In this document: positions 14,904-23,878 of the stretch, piece by piece
How positions within the stretch are numbered: position 1 is the stretch's first letter
Layout: each line of letters opens with the position of its first letter
Source: Dehalococcoidia bacterium
GTDB lineage: Bacteria > Chloroflexota > Dehalococcoidia > Dehalococcoidales > RBG-16-60-22
DNA length: 35,404 nt
Assembly (NCBI GenBank): GCA_011174815.1
Contig: DUFF01000084.1
Coordinates: 1-35,404 of the forward strand
Reading direction: 5' to 3'
Program-made: the position numbers and the translations under genes
Notes under the pieces: generated by a model
The model's input: only the letters and a program-made list of their open reading frames with translations
Told to the model about the DNA's origin: nothing
Database searches by the model: none

Positions 14904-16157
14904 ATGAATAGCAATAAAGATCGGGTTGTGGTCACGGGGATGGGCACTCTCAGCCCCCTCGGCCTGGATACCAAAACCACCTGGGAAGGACTGGTTGCCG
15001 GCCAGTCCGGCATTGACTACATAACGTTGTTTGACCCGGCAGACATGGAGGTCAAGTTCGCCGGTGAGGTGAAGGGTTTCGTACCCACGGACTACGTTGA
15101 ACGCAAAGAAGCACGCCGCATGGATCGCTTTGCCCAGCTGGCAGTCGCAGCCAGCCGGGAGGCGGTAGAATCTTCGCGGCTGGAAATCAACCATACCAAC
15201 AGCGAGGACATCGGGGTCATCATCGGCTCAGGCATTGGTGGGCTTACCACCCTGTTTGAACAGGCCAAAATACTCGTGGAAAGAGGGCCAGACCGCGTCA
15301 GCCCATTCCTAGCTCCAATGATGATTGCCGATATTGCTGCCGCCCAGATATCTATAGCACTTGGCATCAAGGGGCCCAATTTCTGCACCACGTCGGCCTG
15401 TTCCAGCGGCTCGGATGCCATCGGTGCCGCGTGTGAACTCATCAGACACGGTGATGCTCGGGTAATGCTGGCCGGCGGTACCGAGGCCATCATCAATCCG
15501 CTGGGCATTACCGCCTTCAGCGCCTTGAAAGCGATTTCCACCAGAAATGATGCTCCCAAGAAAGCCTCTCGCCCCTTTGACGCCGAGCGCGACGGATTTG
15601 TCATCAGCGAGGGTGCCTGTGTACTTATCCTGGAGAAGTTGGGGCACGCCCTGAAAAGAGGCGCTCCTGTCCTGGCAGAAGTCGCTGCTTACGGGGCCAC
15701 GGCCGATTCCTTTCACGTTACTCAGCCGCTGGAAAGCGGCGAAGGCGCTGCCAAAGCCATGCGCATCGCGCTGAAAAAGGCGGGGTTGTCTCCGACAGAC
15801 ATCGATTATATCAACGCCCACGGTACTTCGACGCAGTTAAACGACACCATGGAGACCAGAGCTATAAAAACCGTCTTCGGTAATTACGCCTACCGGGTGC
15901 CGATAAGCTCTACCAAGTCCATGCTGGGGCACCTCATCGGCTGTGCCGGCGCCACCGAAGCACTGATCTGTATCCTGTCCATCATGAACGGCATTATCCC
16001 GCCAACCATCAACTACGACCACCCCGACCCCGATTGTGACCTTGACTACGTGCCCAACGTCGCCCGCGAGGCGGAAGTTAATACGGCACTGTCCAACTCG
16101 TTCGGGTTCGGCGGACATAACTCGGTACTGATATTCCGAAAATATTCCGAGGCATAA
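14904..16157 (+). CDS. fabF: Beta-ketoacyl-ACP synthase II
   Basis: This 417-residue condensing enzyme elongates acyl-ACP with malonyl-ACP. The catalytic triad is visible: C166 in 'TTSACSSGSDAIG', H306 in 'NAHGTST' and H343 in 'MLGHLIGCAGATE', with K338 just before. The length and 'FGFGGHN' near the C-terminus are standard for FabF. GGAG lies 8 bp upstream of the ATG. No other fatty-acid genes are adjacent. recJ begins 2 bp after the stop, so the two are cotranscribed. In 14787-14903 I see only a weak possible promoter (TTGCAA-17-TAAAAA). Confidence 0.95.
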   Translation: MNSNKDRVVVTGMGTLSPLGLDTKTTWEGLVAGQSGIDYITLFDPADMEVKFAGEVKGFVPTDYVERKEARRMDRFAQLAVAASREAVESSRLEINHTNSEDIGVIIGSGIGGLTTLFEQAKILVERGPDRVSPFLAPMMIADIAAAQISIALGIKGPNFCTTSACSSGSDAIGAACELIRHGDARVMLAGGTEAIINPLGITAFSALKAISTRNDAPKKASRPFDAERDGFVISEGACVLILEKLGHALKRGAPVLAEVAAYGATADSFHVTQPLESGEGAAKAMRIALKKAGLSPTDIDYINAHGTSTQLNDTMETRAIKTVFGNYAYRVPISSTKSMLGHLIGCAGATEALICILSIMNGIIPPTINYDHPDPDCDLDYVPNVAREAEVNTALSNSFGFGGHNSVLIFRKYSEA

Positions 16158-16159
16158 GC

Positions 16160-17851
16160 TTGAGTCGCTACCGCTGGAATGTGCTGCCACCGGTGCCGCG
16201 CCAGTATCTGGCGAGCAACTCGAGCATTCCTCCTCTTTTGGTCCAGCTCCTGTTCAATCGCGGCTTGAAAGAGCCGGCACAATTAACGTCTTTCCTCGCC
16301 GTCGACCGAAACCTCTGCAGCAGCCCGCTGCTGCTGCCGGATATCCATTCGGCTGTAGCCAGAATATATCGGGCCTTGCTCTCCGGAGAACCGATCGCCA
16401 TCTACGGCGACTATGATGCTGATGGCATCACCGCCACTGCTCTGCTTGTGCAGGGCCTTTCCGCACTAGGCGGCACCGTGGTTCCTTATATCCCGCACCG
16501 CCTGACTGAAGGCTACGGTTTGAAAACAACGGCACTGGAGAACCTCCGTCAGCAGGGCTTTAGGCTCGTGGTCACCGTCGATTGCGGGATTACCAGCGTG
16601 CCCGAAGTCAGACGGGCGAGGAGACTGGGGCTGGATATCGTTATTACCGACCATCATACACCGTTGCCCGAAATACCGCCGGCGGTGGCCATTGTCAATC
16701 CAAAGCTGGCCGGTTCTGCCTATCCCTTTACGGAACTGACCGGCGCTGGGGTAGCATTTAAATTGCTCCAGGCGCTCTACCAGAGCGTTGGTCGGGAAGG
16801 GCAACTGGAGGAACTGGTGGACCTGGCCGCACTCGGCACCGTCGCCGATATGTCACCGCTGCAGGGCGAAAACCGCTACCTGGTAAAAGAAGGGCTGCGG
16901 TTGATGAACCGGAATCCACGCCTGGGGCTGAGGGCGCTTATCGACCAAGCAGGGTTAAGCGGCGGAAGTCTTGACGCCGAATGCATATCCTGGATGATTG
17001 CCCCACGACTTAATGCCGCGGGACGACTGGAACACGCCATGTCCAGCTACAAATTGCTCACCACCGACTCCTCAACTGAAGCCCGCCGACTGGCACGCTG
17101 GCTGGAGCAGAAAAATACCGAGCGACAGAAGCTCACCTCCAGCACACTGATGCGGGCCAGGGAGCAGGTTCTCTCGCGCGGCATCTTGCCGCTTCTCATG
17201 GCCAGCGACCGGGACTACTTCCTCGGCATTGCCGGGCTGGTGGCCAGCCGACTGGCTGAGGAATTCTATCGCCCGGCGGTGGTCGTTAAGACCGGTGGAA
17301 AAGTGAGCAGCGGCAGCTGCCGCAGCATTCCGGAGTTCAACATCATCGCTGCCCTGAAAGAGAGCCGACACCTGCTCTCGCAGTTCGGCGGGCATTCCCA
17401 AGCGGCTGGCTTCACCCTGCCCACTCGAAACCTGCCCCGGCTTGAGGAAATATTGTTGAACCTGGCCACCGTTCAGCTCAGAGAAGTTGAGCTGCGCCCC
17501 AGCCTTGATATCGACGCCGAGATTACATTACCCGACCTCGGTGGAGATACCTTCCAGATAACGCAGCAGCTGGCCCCTTTTGGCCGCGGCAACCCCCTGC
17601 CCACCTACCTCAGCCGGCGCGTTGAAGTTACGGACTGCCGTACCATGGGCAATGGTGGCGAACACCTGCGCCTGAAGCTCAGGCAGAACGGTACCAGGTG
17701 GGACGCTGTTGCCTTCCGTCTGGGCAGCTGCCTAGCAGATGTCTCTCCCGTTATAGATATCGTATATAATCTGGAAATAGACCGCTGGCAGGGAAAGGAG
17801 ACACTCAGGCTCAATATCCTGGATTTCGCACCAAGCAGCCAATCTCCGTAA
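16160..17851 (+). CDS. recJ: Single-stranded-DNA-specific exonuclease RecJ
   Basis: This 563-residue DHH-family 5'-3' exonuclease acts in recombination and mismatch or base-excision repair. The motifs are 'AIYGDYDADGITATALL' (motif I), 'VTVDCGIT', 'ITDHHTPLPE' (DHH), 'LAALGTVADM' (motif IV) and the DHHA1 signature 'GGHSQAAGF'. An OB-fold region follows, ending near the C-terminus. The start is a TTG with GAGG upstream, 2 bp after fabF. No ATG gives a full N-terminus. The length matches the core RecJ of Gram-positive bacteria without extra C-terminal domains. Confidence 0.95.
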   Translation: MSRYRWNVLPPVPRQYLASNSSIPPLLVQLLFNRGLKEPAQLTSFLAVDRNLCSSPLLLPDIHSAVARIYRALLSGEPIAIYGDYDADGITATALLVQGLSALGGTVVPYIPHRLTEGYGLKTTALENLRQQGFRLVVTVDCGITSVPEVRRARRLGLDIVITDHHTPLPEIPPAVAIVNPKLAGSAYPFTELTGAGVAFKLLQALYQSVGREGQLEELVDLAALGTVADMSPLQGENRYLVKEGLRLMNRNPRLGLRALIDQAGLSGGSLDAECISWMIAPRLNAAGRLEHAMSSYKLLTTDSSTEARRLARWLEQKNTERQKLTSSTLMRAREQVLSRGILPLLMASDRDYFLGIAGLVASRLAEEFYRPAVVVKTGGKVSSGSCRSIPEFNIIAALKESRHLLSQFGGHSQAAGFTLPTRNLPRLEEILLNLATVQLREVELRPSLDIDAEITLPDLGGDTFQITQQLAPFGRGNPLPTYLSRRVEVTDCRTMGNGGEHLRLKLRQNGTRWDAVAFRLGSCLADVSPVIDIVYNLEIDRWQGKETLRLNILDFAPSSQSP

Positions 17852-17864
17852 AACATTTAGGTAG

Positions 17865-18494
17865 ATGGATAACCAGATAGCACTCACTATCATTGCCATT
17901 GTCTGTGCTTATGTTGTCGGCTCCGTCCCTTCAGGCTACATTATGGGGCGACTGCGTAAAGGGGTCGATATTCGCCAGATAGGGAGCCACAGCATGGGAG
18001 CTATGAACGTCTTCTACCAGATTGGATTTATGGAGGGACTCGCGGTTCTGGCGATGGACATTGGCAAAGGGGCGGCCGCGGTGGCGCTGGCCCGCTGGCT
18101 GTGCGTGCCGCTCTATGCCCAGCTGTTAGCCGGCGCCGCTGTCGTGACCGGTCACGCATATACTGTCTTCTTGAAATTCCGGGGCGGGAGAGGAGGCGCC
18201 ACCTGTATTGGTATTCTCATCTACCTTATGCCTTGGGGCATCCCTGTCTATGCCGCCATCTTCGGGCTCAGCCTGCTGCTGACGCGCTACCCCACTTTGA
18301 GCTACAGCCTAGCCTTTCTCTGCTTCCCATTCGTCGCCTGGCTGAAATACCATTCCCTTGAATTCATTATCTTTTCTATCGGCATTCTGCTGCTGCCCGG
18401 CATTAAATACCTCCCCAGAATGAAGGAGATGCGCAACAAGGGAGGCAGCTGGCGCCATGTCTTTCTCCGCCGAAACTTTAAGGACCGGCTTTAA
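17865..18494 (+). CDS. plsY: Glycerol-3-phosphate acyltransferase PlsY
   Basis: This 209-residue integral membrane enzyme transfers the acyl group from acyl-phosphate to glycerol-3-phosphate, the first step of phospholipid synthesis. The three PlsY motifs are present with small changes: 'GSVPSGY' (19-25), 'GSHSMGAMNV' (usual GSGNxGATNV) and 'GHAYTVFLKFRGGRGGAT' (usual GHxxPxFxxFKGGKG). Several hydrophobic helices are visible. The gene follows recJ by 13 bp and ends convergent with the MFS gene. The 24-bp gap between them holds no visible terminator. Confidence 0.92.
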   Translation: MDNQIALTIIAIVCAYVVGSVPSGYIMGRLRKGVDIRQIGSHSMGAMNVFYQIGFMEGLAVLAMDIGKGAAAVALARWLCVPLYAQLLAGAAVVTGHAYTVFLKFRGGRGGATCIGILIYLMPWGIPVYAAIFGLSLLLTRYPTLSYSLAFLCFPFVAWLKYHSLEFIIFSIGILLLPGIKYLPRMKEMRNKGGSWRHVFLRRNFKDRL

Positions 18495-18518
18495 GCAGTG
18501 TTGGCTTCGTAAGTTAAT

Positions 18519-19781
18519 TCAGCGTATTTGCTGTTCACCGCCCCGTGGCGTCATGGTCATAATTATGGCACCGATAAATGCACCGCCAGCCATGGACACC
18601 CACGTGCCCTGATAGCTCCCCCAGTGGTCAAATACCCAGCCGGCTATCGGCGGTCCGACCATGGTTCCGACCATCAAAATACCCCAGGCAAAACCAATGA
18701 TGGTGCCGAAGTTGCCCCGTCCAAAATGTCCCCGCAGCAGTACGCCAACCATGGTATTAATGCCTCCGTATCCGAAGCCCAGGAAAACCAGGAAAGGTAC
18801 CAGCAACCATATCCACCCCAGAGAAACATATTCAAAGCATATCAGCCCCAGTGCCAACATGATGAGGGCGAGCGTTGACAACCGTTTGGCGACATATTTA
18901 TCGGCAAGCCAGCCGAAACCGAAACGCCCGCTGATACTCAGTAGCGGGATGGCAGTTGCCACCAGGCCTGACATAGTCCGGGTGAAACCTAGGCTACTCA
19001 GGTATGGCATCACGTGCGTTATCACCGCCGGTATCACTATGAACTGCGGCATCACCGCCAGCACGGTGAGCCAGAAGACACGGGTCTTCATCGCCTGCCG
19101 GGCGCTGATGCTTATCTCCTGGGCTGGCAGCTTCATGGAACTGCTGTCAAAGGTTACTCCACGAGCTTCCCCTCCATCAGGCAGATAACCATATTGCTCG
19201 GGCTTATGCCGCAGGAGCAGCGAGAGCGGTAGTCCAATAACGAACATGCCGATACTCATGATGACTATTGCCGTCCGCCAATCGTAAAGGTCGACCAGTC
19301 TAACTACCAATGGAACGAGAAGCCCGCTGGAGCCATAACCGCATATCATGATACCACTGGCCAGCCCCACCCGACGGTGGAACCAGTTGGCTACCGCCGT
19401 TACCGTGACCGATATGCCACAGCTGCTGATGCCGAGCGACATTAAAATGAAAGCAATGTAGAACATAAGTAAAGAGTGTACCTGACTGAGCAGCATCAGG
19501 CCCAGCCCCATTAACAGCACCCCGATGAAGATCACTCTTCTCGGTCCCCAGCGGTCGACCAGTATGCCTACTACCGGTGCCAGCATCCCGGCTTCCAGCC
19601 CGCGTATGGAAGCGGCGATTGAAATCGAAGTGTAGCTCCAGCCAAATTCTTCGGCTATCGGCTCAAAGATGGCGGTAAAGCCGTAGAATATCACCCCACT
19701 CATATACAGGGCGATGATAAAGCAGGCGCCGACGATCCACCACCCGTAGAAAATGTTTGAGAAGCGCCGCGGCGAAGGCAT
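18519..19781 (-). CDS. MFS transporter (monocarboxylate/oxalate-like)
   Basis: This 420-residue major-facilitator protein has about 12 hydrophobic helices. The N-terminal 'YGWWIVGACFIIALYMSG' and the loop 2-3 motif 'GILVDRWGPRRVIFIG' match monocarboxylate/OFA-type carriers, and a second 'GWLADKYVAKR' lies between helices 8 and 9. It probably imports or exports small organic anions; the substrate is unknown. The ATG at 19781 overlaps the lgt stop as TAATG and has AGGGGA upstream. The ORF-track start 21 bp earlier lies inside lgt and is unlikely. Confidence 0.9.
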   Translation of the reverse strand: MPSPRRFSNIFYGWWIVGACFIIALYMSGVIFYGFTAIFEPIAEEFGWSYTSISIAASIRGLEAGMLAPVVGILVDRWGPRRVIFIGVLLMGLGLMLLSQVHSLLMFYIAFILMSLGISSCGISVTVTAVANWFHRRVGLASGIMICGYGSSGLLVPLVVRLVDLYDWRTAIVIMSIGMFVIGLPLSLLLRHKPEQYGYLPDGGEARGVTFDSSSMKLPAQEISISARQAMKTRVFWLTVLAVMPQFIVIPAVITHVMPYLSSLGFTRTMSGLVATAIPLLSISGRFGFGWLADKYVAKRLSTLALIMLALGLICFEYVSLGWIWLLVPFLVFLGFGYGGINTMVGVLLRGHFGRGNFGTIIGFAWGILMVGTMVGPPIAGWVFDHWGSYQGTWVSMAGGAFIGAIIMTMTPRGGEQQIR

Positions 19782-20554
19782 TATTCCCCTGCCCTCACCC
19801 ACCTTGTTCTCATAACCATGATCGGCACGGCGACCGACAGCACGATGACGGCGATGACCTGTGCCTGATGCAGACCAAAGAGGAAAGACGTCCCTTCGCG
19901 CAGAAAATCCGTGCCCAGGCGATACACCGAGTACAGACTGATGTAGATCAGATAGATGGAGCCATCAGGCCTGAGGTGTCCTTTGAGCCGGAGCAATATC
20001 CCGCAAACGAGCAGGTTCCAGAATATCTCGTATACCTGCGACGGGTGTACCTCCACGCCAACCGGGCAGAAGCTATCGGGATGGGTGTAGACAATACCCC
20101 AAGGTAACGTCGTTTCCATCCCGTAACAGCAGCCATTGAGCGTACAGCCCACCCTGCCTACAGCCTGTGCCAGAATAATACCGGGTGCCACCACATCGGC
20201 GAAGTAGGCGAAATTCATTTTGCTGAATCGGCTGTAAACCCAGATACCCACAGTGGCGCCCAGCACCGCCCCGTAAGCGGTCAGCCCCCCGCCACCGATT
20301 ATCTCCCCCGGATACAGACCATAGTATTCCCAGCGGTCTATCACGTGCAGCAGCCGGGACAGCACCAGGCCGGAAGGGATGCCCACCAGTGCCGCCGTAA
20401 ACACGGTATCATAGGAAATTCTGGCACCCCTTTTCACCTGCCAGGCCGTCCACAGGACAACGGTTAAAATCGCCAAGGCGATGAAAATGCCGTACCACCG
20501 AACTTCAATCGAGCCGATGGTAAAAGCGACCGGGTCAATGCTTATCGTAATCAT
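19781..20554 (-). CDS. lgt: Prolipoprotein diacylglyceryl transferase
   Basis: This 257-residue membrane enzyme attaches diacylglycerol to the lipobox cysteine of prolipoproteins. The family signature appears as 'GRVGCTLNGCCYG', the Cys-rich variant of GRxGNxxNGExxG. 'GGLTAYGAVLGA', 'HPSQVYE' and 'RLGTDFLREG' (usual R-x-x-x-E-F-x-R) are also present. The ATG at 20554 lies 8 bp after GGAG, and the ORF-track TTG at 20569 directly abuts ftsY. It sits in an operon with ftsY and the MFS gene. Its lipoprotein substrates probably include the MacA-like adaptor and the YajC-like protein of this window. Confidence 0.93.
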   Translation of the reverse strand: MITISIDPVAFTIGSIEVRWYGIFIALAILTVVLWTAWQVKRGARISYDTVFTAALVGIPSGLVLSRLLHVIDRWEYYGLYPGEIIGGGGLTAYGAVLGATVGIWVYSRFSKMNFAYFADVVAPGIILAQAVGRVGCTLNGCCYGMETTLPWGIVYTHPDSFCPVGVEVHPSQVYEIFWNLLVCGILLRLKGHLRPDGSIYLIYISLYSVYRLGTDFLREGTSFLFGLHQAQVIAVIVLSVAVPIMVMRTRWVRAGE

Positions 20555-20569
20555 CGGATTTCTCCACAA

Positions 20570-21469
20570 TCAGGCACATAGCGCTTCAACAAAGGCCACG
20601 GCATCAAAATCAGCCATATCCTCCAGTTTCTCTCCGGTGCCGACGTATTTAATCGGTATCTGCAGCTCATCGCAGATGGTGAGCACGATGCCTCCTCTGG
20701 CAGTACCGTCCAGCTTGGCCAGAAAAATGCCCGTAACTCCCACCGCGTCGGTAAAATATCTGGCCTGTGTCAGGCCATTCTGGCCGGTGATGGCGTCAAT
20801 GACCAGAATCACCTCATGCGGTGCCGCCTCGTCCATCTTGGCTGCGACCCTCTTTATCTTCTTCAGCTCCTCCATCAGGTTGTACTTGGTGTGGAGACGG
20901 CCAGCGGTATCAATGATAACTTCCTCGACCTGCCGGTTCTGTGCCGCCTGAAGAGCATCATAGACCACCGCCCCCGGGTCTGCCCCCGGCTGGTGGGCGA
21001 TTACCTCCGCTTTGGCCCGCTCAGCCCACTTCTTTAACTGGTCAATGGCCGCCGCCCGGAACGTGTCTGCCGCCACCAGCAAGACTCGTTTACCGTCCCT
21101 TTGCCGTCGGTGAGCGTATTTGGCGATGGACGTCGTCTTACCGCCGCCGTTGACCCCGACGAAGAGAGAAACCCTGAGCGGCGCTGGAACAGCCGGCTCT
21201 CCCTGAGGAGCTATATTCAGGATATCTACCATCTCCGCCTTGAGGGTTTCCCGCACCTGTGAGCCGTTCAACCTCTCCTTATCCGCCTTCTCTCTCACCG
21301 CCCCGATTAATTTCTCGGCGGTAGTTATGCCCACATCAGCGCCGATGAGCAGTTCCTCAAGCTCTTCCCATACTTCGTCGCCAACCGTGGGGCGGTCGAA
21401 GAGGTGTATGGCCCGGGAAAACCAGGCCTCGCGACTTTTCTTCAGGGCTTGTGTAAATAGACCAGCTAT
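20570..21469 (-). CDS. ftsY: Signal recognition particle receptor FtsY, probable AUA start
   Basis: FtsY docks SRP-ribosome complexes at the membrane. The ORF track begins at an internal GTG (21334) and loses the N domain. Upstream, in the same frame, are '[16 protein letters not shown]' and '[16 protein letters not shown]', the conserved FtsY N-domain helices. The frame opens after a TAG, and its first plausible codon is ATA at 21469 ('[12 protein letters not shown]'), preceded by GGGGGTGAGG. No ATG, GTG or TTG lies before the N-domain motif. Read this way the protein has 299 residues, the normal size of the NG core without an acidic domain. G motifs: 'GVNGGGKTT' (about 105-113), 'DTFRAAA', 'DTAGRLH' and '[10 protein letters not shown]'. 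An old insertion of the adjacent repeat may have replaced the original start. Confidence 0.85.
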   Translation of the reverse strand: MAGLFTQALKKSREAWFSRAIHLFDRPTVGDEVWEELEELLIGADVGITTAEKLIGAVREKADKERLNGSQVRETLKAEMVDILNIAPQGEPAVPAPLRVSLFVGVNGGGKTTSIAKYAHRRQRDGKRVLLVAADTFRAAAIDQLKKWAERAKAEVIAHQPGADPGAVVYDALQAAQNRQVEEVIIDTAGRLHTKYNLMEELKKIKRVAAKMDEAAPHEVILVIDAITGQNGLTQARYFTDAVGVTGIFLAKLDGTARGGIVLTICDELQIPIKYVGTGEKLEDMADFDAVAFVEALCA

Positions 21470-21515
21470 CTACCTCACCCCCTTAATCCCCCTCTCCTTC
21501 AAAGGAGAGGGCGGA
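21469..21515. repeat. Palindromic C/T-rich repeat element at the ftsY start
   Basis: A perfect 10-bp inverted repeat (CCCTCTCCTT/AAGGAGAGGG, loop CA, 21490-21511) adjoins a C-rich tract (TACCTCACCCCCTTAATC). Elements of this look are common dispersed repeats in Chloroflexota and other genomes. The copy ends at the first codon of ftsY and supplies its ribosome-binding site. The 12-mer TCCCCCTCTCCT also occurs in the terminator at 3258-3269. Confidence 0.6.
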
Positions 21516-21525
21516 GAATTTTTAA

Positions 21526-21546
21526 AAGAGGGGCTTCGCCCCTCTT
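21526..21546 (-). terminator. Terminator after the helicase gene
   Basis: A perfect 9-bp stem (AAGAGGGGC/GCCCCTCTT) with a 3-nt loop is followed on the minus strand by TTAAAAATT. It lies about 36 bp beyond the helicase stop and upstream of ftsY, so it should separate the two transcripts. Confidence 0.65.
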
Positions 21547-21562
21547 GAACACCCTAAAATTA

Positions 21563-21590
21563 ATTATACCTTTAATGAATTTTATGTGAG
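21563..21590 (-). promoter_or_regulatory. Possible promoter between the helicase and ftsY genes
   Basis: TATAAT (21568-21563) lies 16 bp after CTCACA on the minus strand. The predicted start (about 21556) precedes the 21526-21546 hairpin, so a transcript from here would have to pass that terminator. It is either a constitutively attenuated ftsY promoter or fortuitous. Confidence 0.35.
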
Positions 21591-23867
21591 CAATTCTTTC
21601 AGTAATACCCGGGCAGCCTCTTTGTCCAGAGGCTGATTGTTGTTGCCGCACTTGGGCGATTGTATACAGCTCGGGCAGCCGTCCTCACACGGACACTCCA
21701 CAATCGTCCTTAATGTAGCTTGCCATAATTCGGTAATGATGTCAAAGCCTTTCTCGGTGATGCCGACGCCGCCGGGATAGGCATCATAGATGAACACCTG
21801 GGCACGACCGGTGTCCGGGTGCAGTGGTGTGGACACGCCGCCGATATCATTGCGGTCGCACATGGCAAAAAGCGGCAGGATGCCGATGGCCGCGTGCTCC
21901 ACCGCATGCAGGCCGCCAGCGTAGTCAAGCTGCGCTTCTTCAAGGCGGTATTCAGCACCATCTGGCAGGTCAAACCACAGGCCAACAGTGGCGAAGGTCT
22001 GCGGCGGCAGGTCGAGAGGTTCCTCCCCTATTACTTCGTCGGTATACTGCGCCTTCTTTTTGAAGCCCACGACGTGGTTGGTGACCTCAACCTCCCCCAG
22101 GTACAGGTTCACCTTCCCGACCTTTTTCTTACTAAGCACCTTCACGATGTGCAGGTCTTCAACCTCCTTGGTCTGAGTGTAGTAATTGACCGCTTTCGGC
22201 TCAGCGTAGGCAACGCGGTTTTCCAAGTCCAGCTCCCTTACCAGATAAGACTCTCCCTGATGGAGATAGATAGCGCCCGGGTGTACCTGAAAGAAAGCCA
22301 CGCTGGCCTCCACCGTCTCCAGCAACGAGTCCGTTGACATGTCCGCCACATCGAAATTCTTTCCCGATGTGGAGCGAATATTGACCGCCTGTGCCGGGTA
22401 GGCGATTGCTGGGGACAGATACCACCTCTGGTTGCGTTCCCGGAGGACTCCCTGTTCCACCAGCATATCCCTTTCCGGCTTGAAAGCGGGGCCGAATATC
22501 ACCTCATCGCCGCTGTCAAGGGGGCATTCCCATGCGGCGCACAGCAGGTGGGCTCGTAAAATATAGGGATTGCCCGGATTGACCAACGCATTTTCAAAAC
22601 TTTTACCGAAGAATGAATCCGGGTGTCTCATAAAATACTGGTCCAGCGGGTTGTCCAGCGCCACCAGAAAGCTCATCGCCTGTTCCTGGCGCCTTCCGCT
22701 TCGCCCTGCCTGCTGCCAGGTGCTGGCGATGGTGCCGGGATAGCCCGCAAGCACCGTTGCGTCAAGGTCGCCGATGTCTATGCCCAGTTCCAAGGCATTG
22801 GTGGCCACCGCCCCGGCGAGCCGCCCTTGGAAAAGCTCTCTTTCGATACGGCGGCGTTCCTCCGGAAGGTAGCCAGCGCGGTAGGGCGTTATCTGCGGCG
22901 GCCGGCCTACACTCATCTCGGCCAGCCTCTCTTTGGCATAAATGTAAATCAGCTCGGTGAGGCGGCGGGTTCGGGCAAAGGTCAGTGTGCGGATACCCTG
23001 GTGCACCAGTTCGGTGAAGAGATGGGTGGCCTCACTGTTGGCGCTACGGCGGATACTTTTTGCCTGGTCAATAAGCGGCGGGTTCCAGAAAACGAAGTCC
23101 TTGCCGCCGTGGGGCGAGCCATCACGGTCAACCACCTCGAAGGGCAGCCCAACCAGTTGCTCGGCGTGTTCGCCGGGGTTGGCAATGGTCGCCGAAGAAC
23201 AGATGAACTGGGGCTCGGAACCGTAGAGACGACACAGACGCCGCAGCCGGCGCAGCACACCGGCCACGTGTGAACCGAAGACACCGCGGTAGGTGTGGGC
23301 TTCATCCACCACCACGTAGCGCAGGTGGCGCAGCAGCCTGGACCAGTACTGATGATTGGGCAGGATACCCACATGAAGCATATCGGGGTTGCTCAGGATT
23401 ACTTTAGCACGCTTCCGTATCTCGGCCCGTTCCCCTTTCGGCGTATCGCCATCAAACGTGTCCAGTTCCTCAATATGGAAAAGGTCGGGGGTAAATAATT
23501 TATGTAAAGCACGTAGCTGGTCCTGCGCCAGTGCCTTGGTCGGAAAGAGATAGAGAGCACGACTTCCCGGGTCGTTTAGAAGAGCCTCGGCAACGGCGAT
23601 ATTGTAGCAGAGGGTCTTGCCGCTGGCGCTGGCCGTGGCCACCATGACGTTCTGCCCGTCTCGTATCCTGTTGACCGCTTCCGCCTGGTGCGCATAGAGG
23701 GGAAATAGCCCCTGCGCCCGCAAACAGTCCCGCAGTGTCGGAGCCAGCGGCCGGTCAAGCTCGGCATACTCGGCCCGGCGGGGTGTAATACGCTCTATAT
23801 GGGCAATCTGGCCGGCGAAGGTGGGCTGGGACTCAAGATGATGCAGGAAGGCCAGAGTATCCAACAC
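21582..23867 (-). CDS. MrfA/YprA-like DEAH-box helicase with DUF1998 zinc-binding C-terminus
   Basis: This 761-residue superfamily 2 helicase has Walker A 'TASASGKTL', motif Ia 'FPTKALAQDQ', DEAH box 'VVVDEAHTYRG', motif III 'SSATIANP', helicase C 'NALELGIDIGDLD' and motif VI 'QQAGRSGRR'. The C-terminal DUF1998 part ends in a cysteine cluster, 'ECPCEDGCPSCIQSPKCGN', as in MrfA, a 3'-5' helicase of a mitomycin-C repair pathway in Bacillus. The start is GTG (or the adjacent TTG) behind AAGGAGG. The gene follows ylxP by 11 bp. The MrfB exonuclease partner is not in the window. Confidence 0.9.
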   Translation of the reverse strand: MLDTLAFLHHLESQPTFAGQIAHIERITPRRAEYAELDRPLAPTLRDCLRAQGLFPLYAHQAEAVNRIRDGQNVMVATASASGKTLCYNIAVAEALLNDPGSRALYLFPTKALAQDQLRALHKLFTPDLFHIEELDTFDGDTPKGERAEIRKRAKVILSNPDMLHVGILPNHQYWSRLLRHLRYVVVDEAHTYRGVFGSHVAGVLRRLRRLCRLYGSEPQFICSSATIANPGEHAEQLVGLPFEVVDRDGSPHGGKDFVFWNPPLIDQAKSIRRSANSEATHLFTELVHQGIRTLTFARTRRLTELIYIYAKERLAEMSVGRPPQITPYRAGYLPEERRRIERELFQGRLAGAVATNALELGIDIGDLDATVLAGYPGTIASTWQQAGRSGRRQEQAMSFLVALDNPLDQYFMRHPDSFFGKSFENALVNPGNPYILRAHLLCAAWECPLDSGDEVIFGPAFKPERDMLVEQGVLRERNQRWYLSPAIAYPAQAVNIRSTSGKNFDVADMSTDSLLETVEASVAFFQVHPGAIYLHQGESYLVRELDLENRVAYAEPKAVNYYTQTKEVEDLHIVKVLSKKKVGKVNLYLGEVEVTNHVVGFKKKAQYTDEVIGEEPLDLPPQTFATVGLWFDLPDGAEYRLEEAQLDYAGGLHAVEHAAIGILPLFAMCDRNDIGGVSTPLHPDTGRAQVFIYDAYPGGVGITEKGFDIITELWQATLRTIVECPCEDGCPSCIQSPKCGNNNQPLDKEAARVLLKELLT

Positions 23868-23878
23868 GACCCTCCTTA

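Noticed and set aside
21824-23273. Several plus-strand ORFs across the helicase gene
   Set aside because: They are out-of-frame shadows of a 761-residue helicase with all its motifs.
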